Part shown: positions 1 through 8,557 of the stretch, in pieces
Layout of the letters: each line of letters begins with the position of its first letter
How positions within the stretch are numbered: position 1 is the stretch's first letter
Assembly (NCBI RefSeq): GCF_029028005.1
Contig: NZ_JAOTPO010000011.1
Coordinates: 62,001-126,000, forward strand
Source: Alkalihalobacterium chitinilyticum
GTDB lineage: Bacteria > Bacillota > Bacilli > Bacillales > Bacillaceae_F
Length of the DNA: 64,000 nt
Reading direction: 5' to 3'
Notes under the pieces: model-generated
What the model was told of the DNA's origin: nothing
Databases searched by the model: none
The model's input: the letters and a program-made list of their open reading frames with translations, nothing else
Made by a program: the position numbers and the translations under genes

Positions 1-1209
1 GCCAATATGAGCCATGAAATTCGTACCCCGTTGAATGGAATTATTGGGTTTACCGAATTTTTGCAATCGACTGACCTGAATGAGGAACAACTTGAATATG
101 TAAATATCGTAAAAGATTCTTCTAATTCCTTATTAATACTTATCAATGACATCTTAGATTTTTCAAAAATAGAAGCTGGTAAGTTCGAACTGCTGAAAAC
201 GCGCTTTCATCTTCCAACCTTCATATTAAATGTCACTCAAACATTCACTGCTGAAGCAGCTAAGAAAGGAATCGAACTGATCCTTGAAATGGATAAAAGT
301 GTGCCAGAATATATTCAATCTGATGAAAAGCGTCTACGACAAGTACTGAATAACTTGGTCGGAAATGCGTTAAAGTTTACCGAGGAGGGCAGTGTCGTTA
401 TCCATGTGGTTCGTTCAACTGAGATCAATGGGAAAGCTGAACTGCTCTTTGTCGTTGAAGATACAGGCATTGGTATTGAGGCTGAAATGCAAGAGGAAAT
501 TTTCAAACCTTTTATTCAAGTGGATGGATCAAGTACCCGAAAATACGGTGGAACAGGGCTTGGACTAACCATCTCTCGTAAATTGGTTGAGGAAATGGGT
601 GGCGAAATCTCATTTACTAGTAATATAGGAAAAGGCTCTTCATTTTGGTTTTATATTGACGTAGCGGTTGATTCATCAATGAACCAGGATGAATTGCCAT
701 CTAACACTTTTATTTATAAGCCGCTTCGTTCGACAGGTGTAAAAAAAGAATTGCTAAAAGATGTGGTTGCAGTGGAGCAAGACCAACATAAGAAGCGAGC
801 GGGTTTTAAAGAAGAAGCGAATTTACGTCAAGACCAAAAAAGAATACTGGTTGCTGAAGACAATGAAGTTAATTTAAACCTTGTAAAGAAAATCCTTGAG
901 AAATATGGTTACGCAGTAACTGTCGTCCGAAATGGGGAAGACGCCGTACAGATGATGCAGTCTGAAACATTTGACCTAGTGTTAATGGATGTACAAATGC
1001 CAGTACTTGATGGATTACGGGCGACCACACAAATCAGAACATGGGAAAAAGAAAATCAATCGTATACACCTATCATTGCCCTAACAGCTCATGCCTTACA
1101 AGGTGATCGGGAGCGTTGTTTTTCTGCTGGAATGGACAGTTACGTGTCAAAACCGCTCAATGTTAAGAAGTTACTTGAAGAAATAGAACGAATCACAGTA
1201 ACTTGCTGA
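1..1209 (+). CDS. Hybrid sensor histidine kinase/response regulator, 3' part
   Basis: The reading frame is open at the window edge, so the sensory N-terminus is missing. The visible part begins at the phosphoacceptor H-box (MSHEIRTPLNG, His at about the fifth visible codon). A HATPase domain follows, with an N-box (RLRQVLNNLVGNALKF) and G-boxes DTGIG and GGTGLGL. After a linker comes a C-terminal receiver domain (about residues 280-395) with the acidic pair AEDNE, phospho-Asp in LVLMDVQMP and the conserved Lys in SKPLN. In this family the His phosphate passes to the fused receiver and onward by phosphorelay. The stimulus cannot be judged here. A terminator follows the gene. Confidence 0.93.
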   Translation, partial: ANMSHEIRTPLNGIIGFTEFLQSTDLNEEQLEYVNIVKDSSNSLLILINDILDFSKIEAGKFELLKTRFHLPTFILNVTQTFTAEAAKKGIELILEMDKSVPEYIQSDEKRLRQVLNNLVGNALKFTEEGSVVIHVVRSTEINGKAELLFVVEDTGIGIEAEMQEEIFKPFIQVDGSSTRKYGGTGLGLTISRKLVEEMGGEISFTSNIGKGSSFWFYIDVAVDSSMNQDELPSNTFIYKPLRSTGVKKELLKDVVAVEQDQHKKRAGFKEEANLRQDQKRILVAEDNEVNLNLVKKILEKYGYAVTVVRNGEDAVQMMQSETFDLVLMDVQMPVLDGLRATTQIRTWEKENQSYTPIIALTAHALQGDRERCFSAGMDSYVSKPLNVKKLLEEIERITVTC

Positions 1210-1276
1210 AAGGAATAGAGAGTTAGGAGCACACTGGAAGTATGAGTGGAATGAAAACTTATAGAATTATAGAAAT

Positions 1277-1312
1277 AAAAGCGTATGGATTAATTTTTCC
1301 ATACGCTTTCTT
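1277..1312 (+). terminator. Rho-independent terminator of the hybrid kinase gene
   Basis: A 12-bp inverted repeat (AAAGCGTATGGA / TCCATACGCTTT) with an 8-nt loop is followed by a short pyrimidine tract. It lies about 70 nt past the kinase stop. Confidence 0.8.
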
Positions 1313-1465
1313 TAGCTTTGAAGCCTTTTTCATAAAAAGGCACATATAAATATGACCCAGTTAAATTAAAGTAAGAATATTCTTTACTATATTCTCACAA
1401 CATTTTAAACTATGAAAAGGCATGTAAAAATTGCCAACATAATAAAATGAAAGGGGGAGTTGGCG

Positions 1466-1531
1466 ATGATCAAATTCGTCGATGGTATTCAAAAAATTAA
1501 AAGTTGTGAGGTTCGACATACAAAAACATAG
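1466..1531 (+). CDS. Possible 21-codon leader peptide
   Basis: ATG follows a strong ribosome-binding site (AAGGGGGAG, 6-8 nt upstream) and opens a 21-codon frame starting MIKFVDGIQKIK. It stops 14 nt before the start of the GNAT-fusion gene, with that gene's own AGGAGG in between. There is no signal peptide or recognisable domain. Its position fits a leader or translationally coupled microprotein, but length alone cannot prove coding. A small palindrome (GTAAGAATATTCTTTAC, 1371-1387) upstream could be an operator. Confidence 0.35.
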   Translation: MIKFVDGIQKIKSCEVRHTKT

Positions 1532-1545
1532 TGTAGGAGGAAGTT

Positions 1546-4500
1546 ATGAAAACTTCAGCTCAAGTGAAAATAGTAGAATATCATGAAAGTCTTGCTAAGG
1601 GAGTTGCCAAGATGTGGAATGAGAGCCGCGATGACTGGGGCGGCGACTCAACTGTTATGTCAGAGCAAGATGTCATAGAAAAGGAAGCAAACTCTGCTAA
1701 TCTTCATTTATTTTTAGCAATGGTTGAGGATGAAGTCGTTGGTTATTGTGGCCTATCCGAATATAAAGAAGATGAGGGTTCTCTTTATATTCCCTTACTT
1801 AATGTCCACCCAGCCTATCAAGGGTTAAAAATCGGAAAGCAACTCGTATTAAGAGCAATAGAGAAAACGGTGGAATTGAACTGGCCGAGATTAGACCTGT
1901 TTACGTGGGCTGGAAATACAAAGGCTGTTCCTCTTTATAAAAAGTGCGGCTTCTTTTGGGAAGAAAGAGATGATGTGACACACTTAATGAACTTTATACC
2001 AATGGTCCTTCAATTGGATTGGCTTCGTCCTTTCTTTGAAAAACACAATTGGTATACTACGAGTCAACGCATCATTGAGGTAAAGCCAGATGGTATAAAA
2101 GAAAACGGCCATACTTACTATGAGTATAAATGGGAAGCCGGAACAGAATTTGTTCGAATTCAAGTAGAACGAACAGGACGAGGAGTTCGCCTCGTTGAAA
2201 CGCAAGATATATTAATAGAAATGAAGCTACCGGCTTTTAAATTGCTTGAAAAAGAAGAGCACCTTGTGACGTACCGTATCGTTAATAAAACCGATCAACC
2301 ATTAACAGGCTCTATTTCAGGAAAATCATCTACCGTTGTCAATCATAGCTTCGATAAAACGTTGGATATCAAAGACGAATGGGTTGGGGAAGTACCCTTG
2401 AAGCTAATCATGCCACAAAGTGAACCGAGTCCTTGGAAAACGCATCCTGTCGTCGAAGCCAACCTCGAGATGAATGGAACTGTATTTCCGCTAAAAATGG
2501 GAGTGTTTACAAAAAGAGCAGGAAAGCTGCATCTGCGTTCGGTGCAGAAAAATTGGATCCCTCAGCAAAAAGGAACCGTTTATCTAGACCTTGAAAGTCA
2601 ACTAGAGGAAGAAACAACATGGACGATCAAACTTCCTGAAAATGAGGTAGTGAAATGGGAATTTTCAGAGATAGAGACTAGACTTCAAGGAAAAGAACGA
2701 GTTTCTATTCCATTATCGTGCGAGCTTCTAAAAAATGAATTTCTAACAAAAGATGTCGAAGTTCGTGTTAAACGTTCGAGCGGTCAATCGTTCACTTTTA
2801 CAACCACATTGTCTCTTGCCTTTCCTGGGTCCGGGGCAAAGTTTGGCGGTGAGAGTGAAGGATATTGGTATATTTACAACGGTCCTTTCTTTGTGAAGGT
2901 AGAAAAGAGAAATCAGATTGCGAAAATCGGCTCTATTCGTTCGAAGCAAGCGCCGCTTACCCTGCTTACACCGAAAATCGGGAAACCTTATAGTGAAGAA
3001 TTCTCAAAAAAGGAAGCAACTTCGGTAGAATTTAATAATTACAATGAAGCGTCAGAATTAAAAACGACGCTGCATTCGGAGGCTTTTCCTCAGCTTACAC
3101 TTACTACTTTTATAAAATTATACGGAGATGGATTAGTAGAATTAAGCCATGAACTCCATAACGAAGGAGAGGAAAGCAAGGAATCAATATCGCTTCTGCA
3201 ACCTTTTATTCCAAAGTTCGAGAATATGGCGGTTCCTCAAAAAGAGGGTGTAATGATTGGTAATGAAGCGACGATCCCATTTACCCCGTACATATCAGAT
3301 AAGGATATTTCAGAACCTTGGTTATTCACCTCGGCTACAAACGGGGAAACGAAAGCCATTGCCTGGCCTAAGGAAGCGATTGGGAGAAAAGATGACTGGC
3401 GCTTTGCAGTTGAATATAAGCTTGGTACGATTGGGGCAAATGAGAAAGCTAACTTCGGTCCCGTCCAAGTTGGAATTAATACGGTATCGACATGGTCGGA
3501 TTGGCGCGAGTTGGTTGTCGGGGAAGAGACTCATAGTTTAAAGGAATTGCCTCTATATACGTTAGCTGCAGAAGGCGGAAGCATGATTTCTTCTGTCTGT
3601 GAAAAAATCAATTATTCTTTCCATTCGATGCTGACTCCTTATGTACATGGCAGTTTAATGTTACAACATAATGGAAAGTTATATATGAAGGAAACAAAAC
3701 CTGAGGATGCTGTTCATCATATTACACTGCAACTAGAGCACCAGCAGCCAGGTCTACAGTCCATCACTGGAGACTTTCGTTCGTCTAGTCACCGTTCCCA
3801 AGTGAAAGCTTTGCAATTGGTGAAAGGAAAACGAGAAGTGACAACTGTCGAGAGTAACGGGGTCTGGACGGTTCAAAATGGTGTAATTGAGTTTAAAGCA
3901 TCTCCGACTTATTTTCCGGGTGTCTACTCCTTAACTTATAAAGGAGAGGAAACATTACACCACCAATACCCAGAAGCCGGGCCGAAAGCGTGGTGGAATC
4001 CATGGGGCGGCGGCTTACGGTACACGTTTCAAGATGTTAGCGCCTATTCGATGCTGAAGGAGAAGACTGCGGTAGAATTTGTAACCAAAGTTGACAAGTA
4101 CGGGCATCAGTGGACAGGGCTTTGTCTTTCTACTGCATTTTCAGAGCATGAAACGATGAAAGGAGTCGTCCTTCGTCAATTTGCGTTAACGTTACCAGAA
4201 GTTCCGGTTGTCGCTTTATTTGCAGAAATTGAGCAAAGGTCGGGAAGAACATTTACAAATGAAGTGTTGGACTTAGAAGCTTTCATTAAACCAGCAGAAA
4301 AACTGACGTCTTGTTATGCCAACCTGCCGACTGAAGGAACTATCCATACGTATTATGCTGGGGTAGAGGAGTTTATTTTAAAAGATACACCTTTTGTTAC
4401 GATGGGGTCTGATGAGCGGGAAGATGATCTAATCGTGATCCATCCAAGGGAGAAAAAAATGGCAGAACTATACATGAATCAAGAAGTGATGTTAGTAGCT

Positions 4501-4620
4501 TCTGAAACCGATTGGTCTGCTTCATCAGGGGAGATGGTCAGAATTCAACCGACGATCCTGTTATTTGGTGATGGTAAACAAACACACTATACACAATTAC
4601 AAAGACTTTCGTTTAACTAG
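1546..4620 (+). CDS. GNAT acetyltransferase fused to a large domain of unknown function
   Basis: The start follows GGAGGAAGTT. Residues 1-150 form a GNAT fold, with the acetyl-CoA pyrophosphate-binding segment near residues 87-101 (VHPAYQGLKIGKQLV) and the typical late beta-strand motif AVPLYKKCGF. Residues 160-1024 are a soluble region rich in predicted beta-strands and aromatics, including a WWNPWGGGLRYTF motif. It looks like stacked beta-sandwiches of the kind attached to carbohydrate-active or transglutaminase-like enzymes. I do not recognise a family. No signal peptide is seen, so it should be cytosolic. The stop lies about 10 nt before the amidohydrolase start, implying one operon. An acyl-transfer step paired with a hydrolase is inference. 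Confidence 0.85.
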   Translation: MKTSAQVKIVEYHESLAKGVAKMWNESRDDWGGDSTVMSEQDVIEKEANSANLHLFLAMVEDEVVGYCGLSEYKEDEGSLYIPLLNVHPAYQGLKIGKQLVLRAIEKTVELNWPRLDLFTWAGNTKAVPLYKKCGFFWEERDDVTHLMNFIPMVLQLDWLRPFFEKHNWYTTSQRIIEVKPDGIKENGHTYYEYKWEAGTEFVRIQVERTGRGVRLVETQDILIEMKLPAFKLLEKEEHLVTYRIVNKTDQPLTGSISGKSSTVVNHSFDKTLDIKDEWVGEVPLKLIMPQSEPSPWKTHPVVEANLEMNGTVFPLKMGVFTKRAGKLHLRSVQKNWIPQQKGTVYLDLESQLEEETTWTIKLPENEVVKWEFSEIETRLQGKERVSIPLSCELLKNEFLTKDVEVRVKRSSGQSFTFTTTLSLAFPGSGAKFGGESEGYWYIYNGPFFVKVEKRNQIAKIGSIRSKQAPLTLLTPKIGKPYSEEFSKKEATSVEFNNYNEASELKTTLHSEAFPQLTLTTFIKLYGDGLVELSHELHNEGEESKESISLLQPFIPKFENMAVPQKEGVMIGNEATIPFTPYISDKDISEPWLFTSATNGETKAIAWPKEAIGRKDDWRFAVEYKLGTIGANEKANFGPVQVGINTVSTWSDWRELVVGEETHSLKELPLYTLAAEGGSMISSVCEKINYSFHSMLTPYVHGSLMLQHNGKLYMKETKPEDAVHHITLQLEHQQPGLQSITGDFRSSSHRSQVKALQLVKGKREVTTVESNGVWTVQNGVIEFKASPTYFPGVYSLTYKGEETLHHQYPEAGPKAWWNPWGGGLRYTFQDVSAYSMLKEKTAVEFVTKVDKYGHQWTGLCLSTAFSEHETMKGVVLRQFALTLPEVPVVALFAEIEQRSGRTFTNEVLDLEAFIKPAEKLTSCYANLPTEGTIHTYYAGVEEFILKDTPFVTMGSDEREDDLIVIHPREKKMAELYMNQEVMLVASETDWSASSGEMVRIQPTILLFGDGKQTHYTQLQRLSFN

Positions 4621-4631
4621 GAGTTATGTTG

Positions 4632-5483
4632 ATGAAAATGATTGACGCACATATTCACTTTTCAAATATAGGCAGCTTTAAAGAAACAGCTAAAAATATT
4701 TCGTTCGTTGATTACTCAAGTAACGGTCTGCAGCAGGAAATGAAAAACGGAAATATTCAATTAGCGATTGGTATGGGAGTGACGGAAACTCCGCAAATGG
4801 GGTTTCCTGATCACCATGCCGTTTCACCAATGGGGCTCGACTTAGAGAAAGAAATCCCGCCAAAAGTAGCGGTATGTCCTGGCATTAATCCATACCACTT
4901 AAATCAATCTGGCTTAGATGCTTTAGAAAACGAGTTAAAGAAAACTGAAGTTGTAGGCATTAAAATATACTTGGGCTATTACCCGTACTATGCGTATGAC
5001 GCCGTTTATCAGCCAGTGTATGACTTGGCAGCGGCTTACCATGTTCCGGTCGTTTTCCATACGGGGGACACCTATTCTGAACGAGGGCTGTTAAAGTACT
5101 CTCATCCACTGACACTCGATGAAGTCGCGGTCATGCGACGTGACGTCAATTTTATGATGGCCCATTTAGGCGACCCTTGGGTTTTAACCGGTGCGGAAGT
5201 CGTTTATAAAAACCGCAATATGTTTGCAGACCTGTCAGGCTGGGTCGTCGGAACAAAAGAAGAGCTGGACGCCAAATCAAAAGGAAACTTCCTTGATCAC
5301 ATCCGGCATGCCATCACGTTTTGTGATCATTATGAAAAGTTACTGTTCGGCTCAGACTGGCCGTTAGCTCCAATCAAAGACTACGCAAATTTTATTGGCG
5401 ACTTAATTCCATCGAAGCATGTTGAAGACGTGTTTTATGAAAATGCCATTCGGTTATTTCCTAAAATAGAAAAGATGATGTAG
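4632..5483 (+). CDS. Amidohydrolase-family metal-dependent hydrolase
   Basis: The family is TIM-barrel amidohydrolase (amidohydrolase_2/TatD-like). The metal-binding HxH sits at residues 7-9 (MIDAHIHF). Further likely ligands are His in VVFHTGD and MMAHLGD, and Asp in LLFGSDWPL near the C-terminus. At 283 residues it has the usual family length. AGGAG overlaps the stop codon of the preceding gene and lies 8 nt from the ATG at 4632. The ATG six bases further upstream is too close to it. Translation is probably coupled to the GNAT-fusion gene. The substrate is unknown. Confidence 0.85.
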   Translation: MKMIDAHIHFSNIGSFKETAKNISFVDYSSNGLQQEMKNGNIQLAIGMGVTETPQMGFPDHHAVSPMGLDLEKEIPPKVAVCPGINPYHLNQSGLDALENELKKTEVVGIKIYLGYYPYYAYDAVYQPVYDLAAAYHVPVVFHTGDTYSERGLLKYSHPLTLDEVAVMRRDVNFMMAHLGDPWVLTGAEVVYKNRNMFADLSGWVVGTKEELDAKSKGNFLDHIRHAITFCDHYEKLLFGSDWPLAPIKDYANFIGDLIPSKHVEDVFYENAIRLFPKIEKMM

Positions 5484-5598
5484 ATGGTCGCTGATTGGAC
5501 CACTGTTTCTAACATTTCATGTGTAGAATACTGCTTTTTAGAAAATATAATATCTGAGTTTGTTTAAACTTAAATCAAAATAAGCTCTAGTAAATAAG

Positions 5599-5638
5599 TA
5601 GAGGTGCATACATCATGTGATATGCCCTCTATTTTATT
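5599..5638 (+). terminator. Rho-independent terminator
   Basis: TAGAGG(T)GCATA pairs with TATGC-CCTCTA with one bulge, followed by TTTTATTTG and TTTTT. It ends the GNAT/amidohydrolase operon. The rest of the 5484-5770 gap holds only the promoter region of the next gene. Confidence 0.75.
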
Positions 5639-5730
5639 TGTTTTTAAATAATCGCCCTTACTAATTGAATCCCTTACAAAAAATTGTAAAAAACAAGCAG
5701 GATTTTTAGGAGTCTATATCTAATTTAAGA

Positions 5731-5748
5731 TGAGTGAATATTCATTCA
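5731..5748. promoter_or_regulatory. FadR-like (TetR family) operator
   Basis: The 18-bp sequence TGAGTGAATATTCATTCA is an almost perfect palindrome (one mismatched pair in nine). It matches the TGAATGA..TCATTCA form I know for Bacillus FadR operators. It lies about 20 bp upstream of the acyl-CoA dehydrogenase start, where a repressor would block transcription and be released by long-chain acyl-CoA. Confidence 0.65.
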
Positions 5749-5770
5749 TTTTCATAGAAGGAGGAGTACT

Positions 5771-7477
5771 ATGCTTTTTTTAAATCCTAAAAACGTTAGC
5801 CGACAGGTGGAAGACGAGAAGACTAAAACTTTAATGGAAAAGACAGTAAAATTCTTTGAGGAAAAGGGACTTGATAATATAAAGGAAGAGGACCAAGCTT
5901 CTAAATGGTACGAAGATTTTATTGAATTTTTAAAACAAGAAGAAGTTTTTGCTGCGCTATTAACCCCGGCAGGTTATGGTGATGAAGATGCTAGATTTGA
6001 TTTGTCCCGCATATGTGATTTTAGCGAGTTAACGGCATTTTATTCTTTAGCTTATCAATATTGTTATCAAGTGAGTATACTGGGTCTTGGCCCAATTTGG
6101 ATGTCTGACAATGAGGAGCTAAAGCAAAGAACCGGGAAGCTCTTGAAAGATGGGGGTATTTTTGCCTTTGGCATGTCAGAAAAAAAACACGGTGCTGATT
6201 TGTATTCGAATCAAATGAAGCTGTACACCCAAGAGGATGGTTCCTATATAGGAAATGGTTCTAAATATTATATTGGAAATGCAAATAAAGCAGCGTTAGT
6301 TTCTGTATTTGGACGTATAGCTGAAACAGATGAATTTGTATTTTTTGCCGTTGAGCCAACTAATGATAATTATCATTTACAAAAGAAAATTAATACTTCA
6401 GGAGTTCGCCCTGCCTTTGTTGGTGCATTTTCGATTGAGGATTATCGAATTACAGATGCTGAGATATTATCAAAAGGCCGTGCAGCATGGGATTCCTCAT
6501 TATCGACAGTGAACATTGGGAAGTTTCAGTTAGGGTTTGCTTCAGCAGGAATTTGCCAGCATGCTTTTTATGAGGCGCTAAACCATGCGGATAATCGCGT
6601 ATTGTATGGACAAAAGGTTACTGATTTTAACCATGTCCAAGATTTATTTACCGAGTCCTTTGTACGCATCATTGCCATGAAACTTTATGCATTAAGGGCT
6701 GTTGACTACTTTAGGTCTTCTTCTGAAGAAGATCGCAGGTACCTCTTATTTAATCCAATACAAAAAATGAAAGTGACGAAGCAAGGAATGGAAGTCATTG
6801 ATATGCTATTAGATATCGTTGCTGCCAAAGGATTTGAACAAGACACCTATATGGAATTAGCTATTCGAGACATAGGGATGATTCCACGTTTAGAAGGAAC
6901 AAGTCACGTAAATATGGCTTTAGTTATTAAATTTATGGAAAACTACTTTTTTAATCATGAAGAATTTGCGGAAATCCCTACACGCCGTGAGGCAAAAGAT
7001 GACTCTAATTTATTTAAACAAACGACTGGATCGTTAGGAAGTGTAAAATTCCCAGACTATCTCCGTAGCTATGAGGGGGTAAATCACCCTAATGTAATAA
7101 CGTTCAAAGAGCAGGTTGAGTTATTACGAGAGATGTTATATAAAGCACCGCTGACTAAAGAACAGCAAGAAAATAAAAATTATATGCTTCATTTAGGTGA
7201 ACTATTTACAATGGTTGTTTACGCTCAACTTGTCCTAGAAAATGCTAAATTGTATCAAGTCAACGGTGATGTTATTAATCATATGTTTAAATTTATGGTA
7301 AGTGATTTTGCTCAATATGCTCTTGCACACTTGTCCAAGTTTGAGAATACTTCAGAACAAACCGAGTTTTTAGAAAGAATGTTAAAACGACCACAAATCA
7401 ATTTAGACCAAGAAAAGAATATTTGGAAAGAACAAGTCCTGCCATTAAAAGAAGCGATGACAGAATTAGTAAAGTGA
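5771..7477 (+). CDS. Acyl-CoA dehydrogenase family protein
   Basis: This is an FAD-dependent acyl-CoA dehydrogenase of 568 residues, the long type with a C-terminal helical extension found in Bacillus fatty-acid oxidation. Family-like features are the substrate/FAD region FAFGMSEKKHGADL, the beta-domain segment with NGSKYYIGNA, and the helical C-terminal segment with GFEQDTYMELAIRDIGMIPRLEGTSHV. Family members oxidise acyl-CoA at C2-C3, passing electrons to ETF. AAGGAGGAG precedes the ATG by 4-9 nt. The FadR-like operator supports a role in lipid catabolism. Chain-length preference cannot be told. Confidence 0.88.
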   Translation: MLFLNPKNVSRQVEDEKTKTLMEKTVKFFEEKGLDNIKEEDQASKWYEDFIEFLKQEEVFAALLTPAGYGDEDARFDLSRICDFSELTAFYSLAYQYCYQVSILGLGPIWMSDNEELKQRTGKLLKDGGIFAFGMSEKKHGADLYSNQMKLYTQEDGSYIGNGSKYYIGNANKAALVSVFGRIAETDEFVFFAVEPTNDNYHLQKKINTSGVRPAFVGAFSIEDYRITDAEILSKGRAAWDSSLSTVNIGKFQLGFASAGICQHAFYEALNHADNRVLYGQKVTDFNHVQDLFTESFVRIIAMKLYALRAVDYFRSSSEEDRRYLLFNPIQKMKVTKQGMEVIDMLLDIVAAKGFEQDTYMELAIRDIGMIPRLEGTSHVNMALVIKFMENYFFNHEEFAEIPTRREAKDDSNLFKQTTGSLGSVKFPDYLRSYEGVNHPNVITFKEQVELLREMLYKAPLTKEQQENKNYMLHLGELFTMVVYAQLVLENAKLYQVNGDVINHMFKFMVSDFAQYALAHLSKFENTSEQTEFLERMLKRPQINLDQEKNIWKEQVLPLKEAMTELVK

Positions 7478-7556
7478 TTTTTAATCCAGTAGTTGTTGAA
7501 TATAAAGGTGGAACAGTATTGTTCAAACCTGTAATTGAAAGTAGAATATTGCTATG

Positions 7557-7594
7557 GAAAAATGAGCTCTCGGATGTCCGAAGCTCATTTTTTT
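7557..7594. terminator. Bidirectional terminator
   Basis: AAAATGAGCT pairs with AGCTCATTTT around a CTCGGATGTCCGA loop that itself forms a short stem, with a T-run on the + side. It sits between the convergent acyl-CoA dehydrogenase and SDR genes. Confidence 0.85.
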
Positions 7595-7616
7595 CATAGT
7601 TATAGAACTCAACTAC

Positions 7617-8333
7617 TTAAGGATTTGTTGACCACAGTCCTGCCGATTTGACAAAAACTCTAGGGTGCAATTTTAATCCTGCAACAAGCATGTCAGCTAA
7701 ATCTTCTGGGTGCATGACATTTTCAGGGTTTCCGGTAATAAGGTTTGATTCCACAGCTAAGTCTGTAACAACTGTGCTTGGGGTTAGCGCTGTGACACGG
7801 ATATTATGTTTTCTTACTTCCAGCATCAGTGATTCTGTCAGTCCCATGACGGCAAATTTAGAAGCACTGTACGCGCTTGTAACAGGGGCTCCTTTTTGTC
7901 CGGCTGTGGATGCAATGTTTACAATGTCTCCTGATTTTCTTTCAATCATTTGCGGCAATACCGCTCGAGTGACATGATAGACGCCCATTAAATTAACTCG
8001 GATGATGTTTTCCCACTCTTCTGGTGTTAAATCTAAAAAGCCTCCAAACTTTGCGACACCGGCATTATTAATGAGAATGTCGATAGAACCTAAATCAGAT
8101 TGAATATGTTCAACGGCATGTTCAACGGCTTCTAAATTAGCGACATCAGCTGTTGCAGCAGAGATTGTTACACCATAGGGTTCAAGCTCGGATGTAAGTT
8201 TTTCTAGGTTTGACATATTAAGTCCGAGTAAGCCAACATTCACTCCTTCTTTTGCTAAAGCGATGGCGATAGCCCGTCCAATTCCTCTGCCGGCCCCAGT
8301 AATTAATGCATTTTTTCCACTTAATGAATTCAA
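7617..8333 (-). CDS. Short-chain dehydrogenase/reductase (3-ketoacyl reductase-like)
   Basis: Classical SDR. The Rossmann glycine motif TGAGRGIG lies near residues 11-18, NNAG in the middle, catalytic Ser in NIASTAG and the YSASK Tyr-Lys pair. It is closest in pattern to FabG/YmfI-like 3-oxoacyl reductases using NAD(P)H. I place the start at TTG (8333), 8 nt after AGGAG. An upstream GTG (8342) overlaps that ribosome-binding site. Length is 238 residues, normal for the family. It is convergent with the acyl-CoA dehydrogenase, and a lipid link is only suggested by position. Confidence 0.87.
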   Translation of the reverse strand: MNSLSGKNALITGAGRGIGRAIAIALAKEGVNVGLLGLNMSNLEKLTSELEPYGVTISAATADVANLEAVEHAVEHIQSDLGSIDILINNAGVAKFGGFLDLTPEEWENIIRVNLMGVYHVTRAVLPQMIERKSGDIVNIASTAGQKGAPVTSAYSASKFAVMGLTESLMLEVRKHNIRVTALTPSTVVTDLAVESNLITGNPENVMHPEDLADMLVAGLKLHPRVFVKSAGLWSTNP

Positions 8334-8557
8334 TGACAACACTCCTAAATCGAAATAGTGACTATAAACAAATTCATCGATACGCTAGTCAGTATATGTT
8401 TTGCATTGAAAATTTTTCTATTCGAGTAGTTAGCTGGAGGAAAGGGGGTAGTATAGGATGAAATGGAGCATACTTATCCTTGTAGAGTATGAAATATTTG
8501 TTCTGAATAAATCACTCTTTCCTATAAAATTATTTTAATAACGAGAGGTCGAAATGA

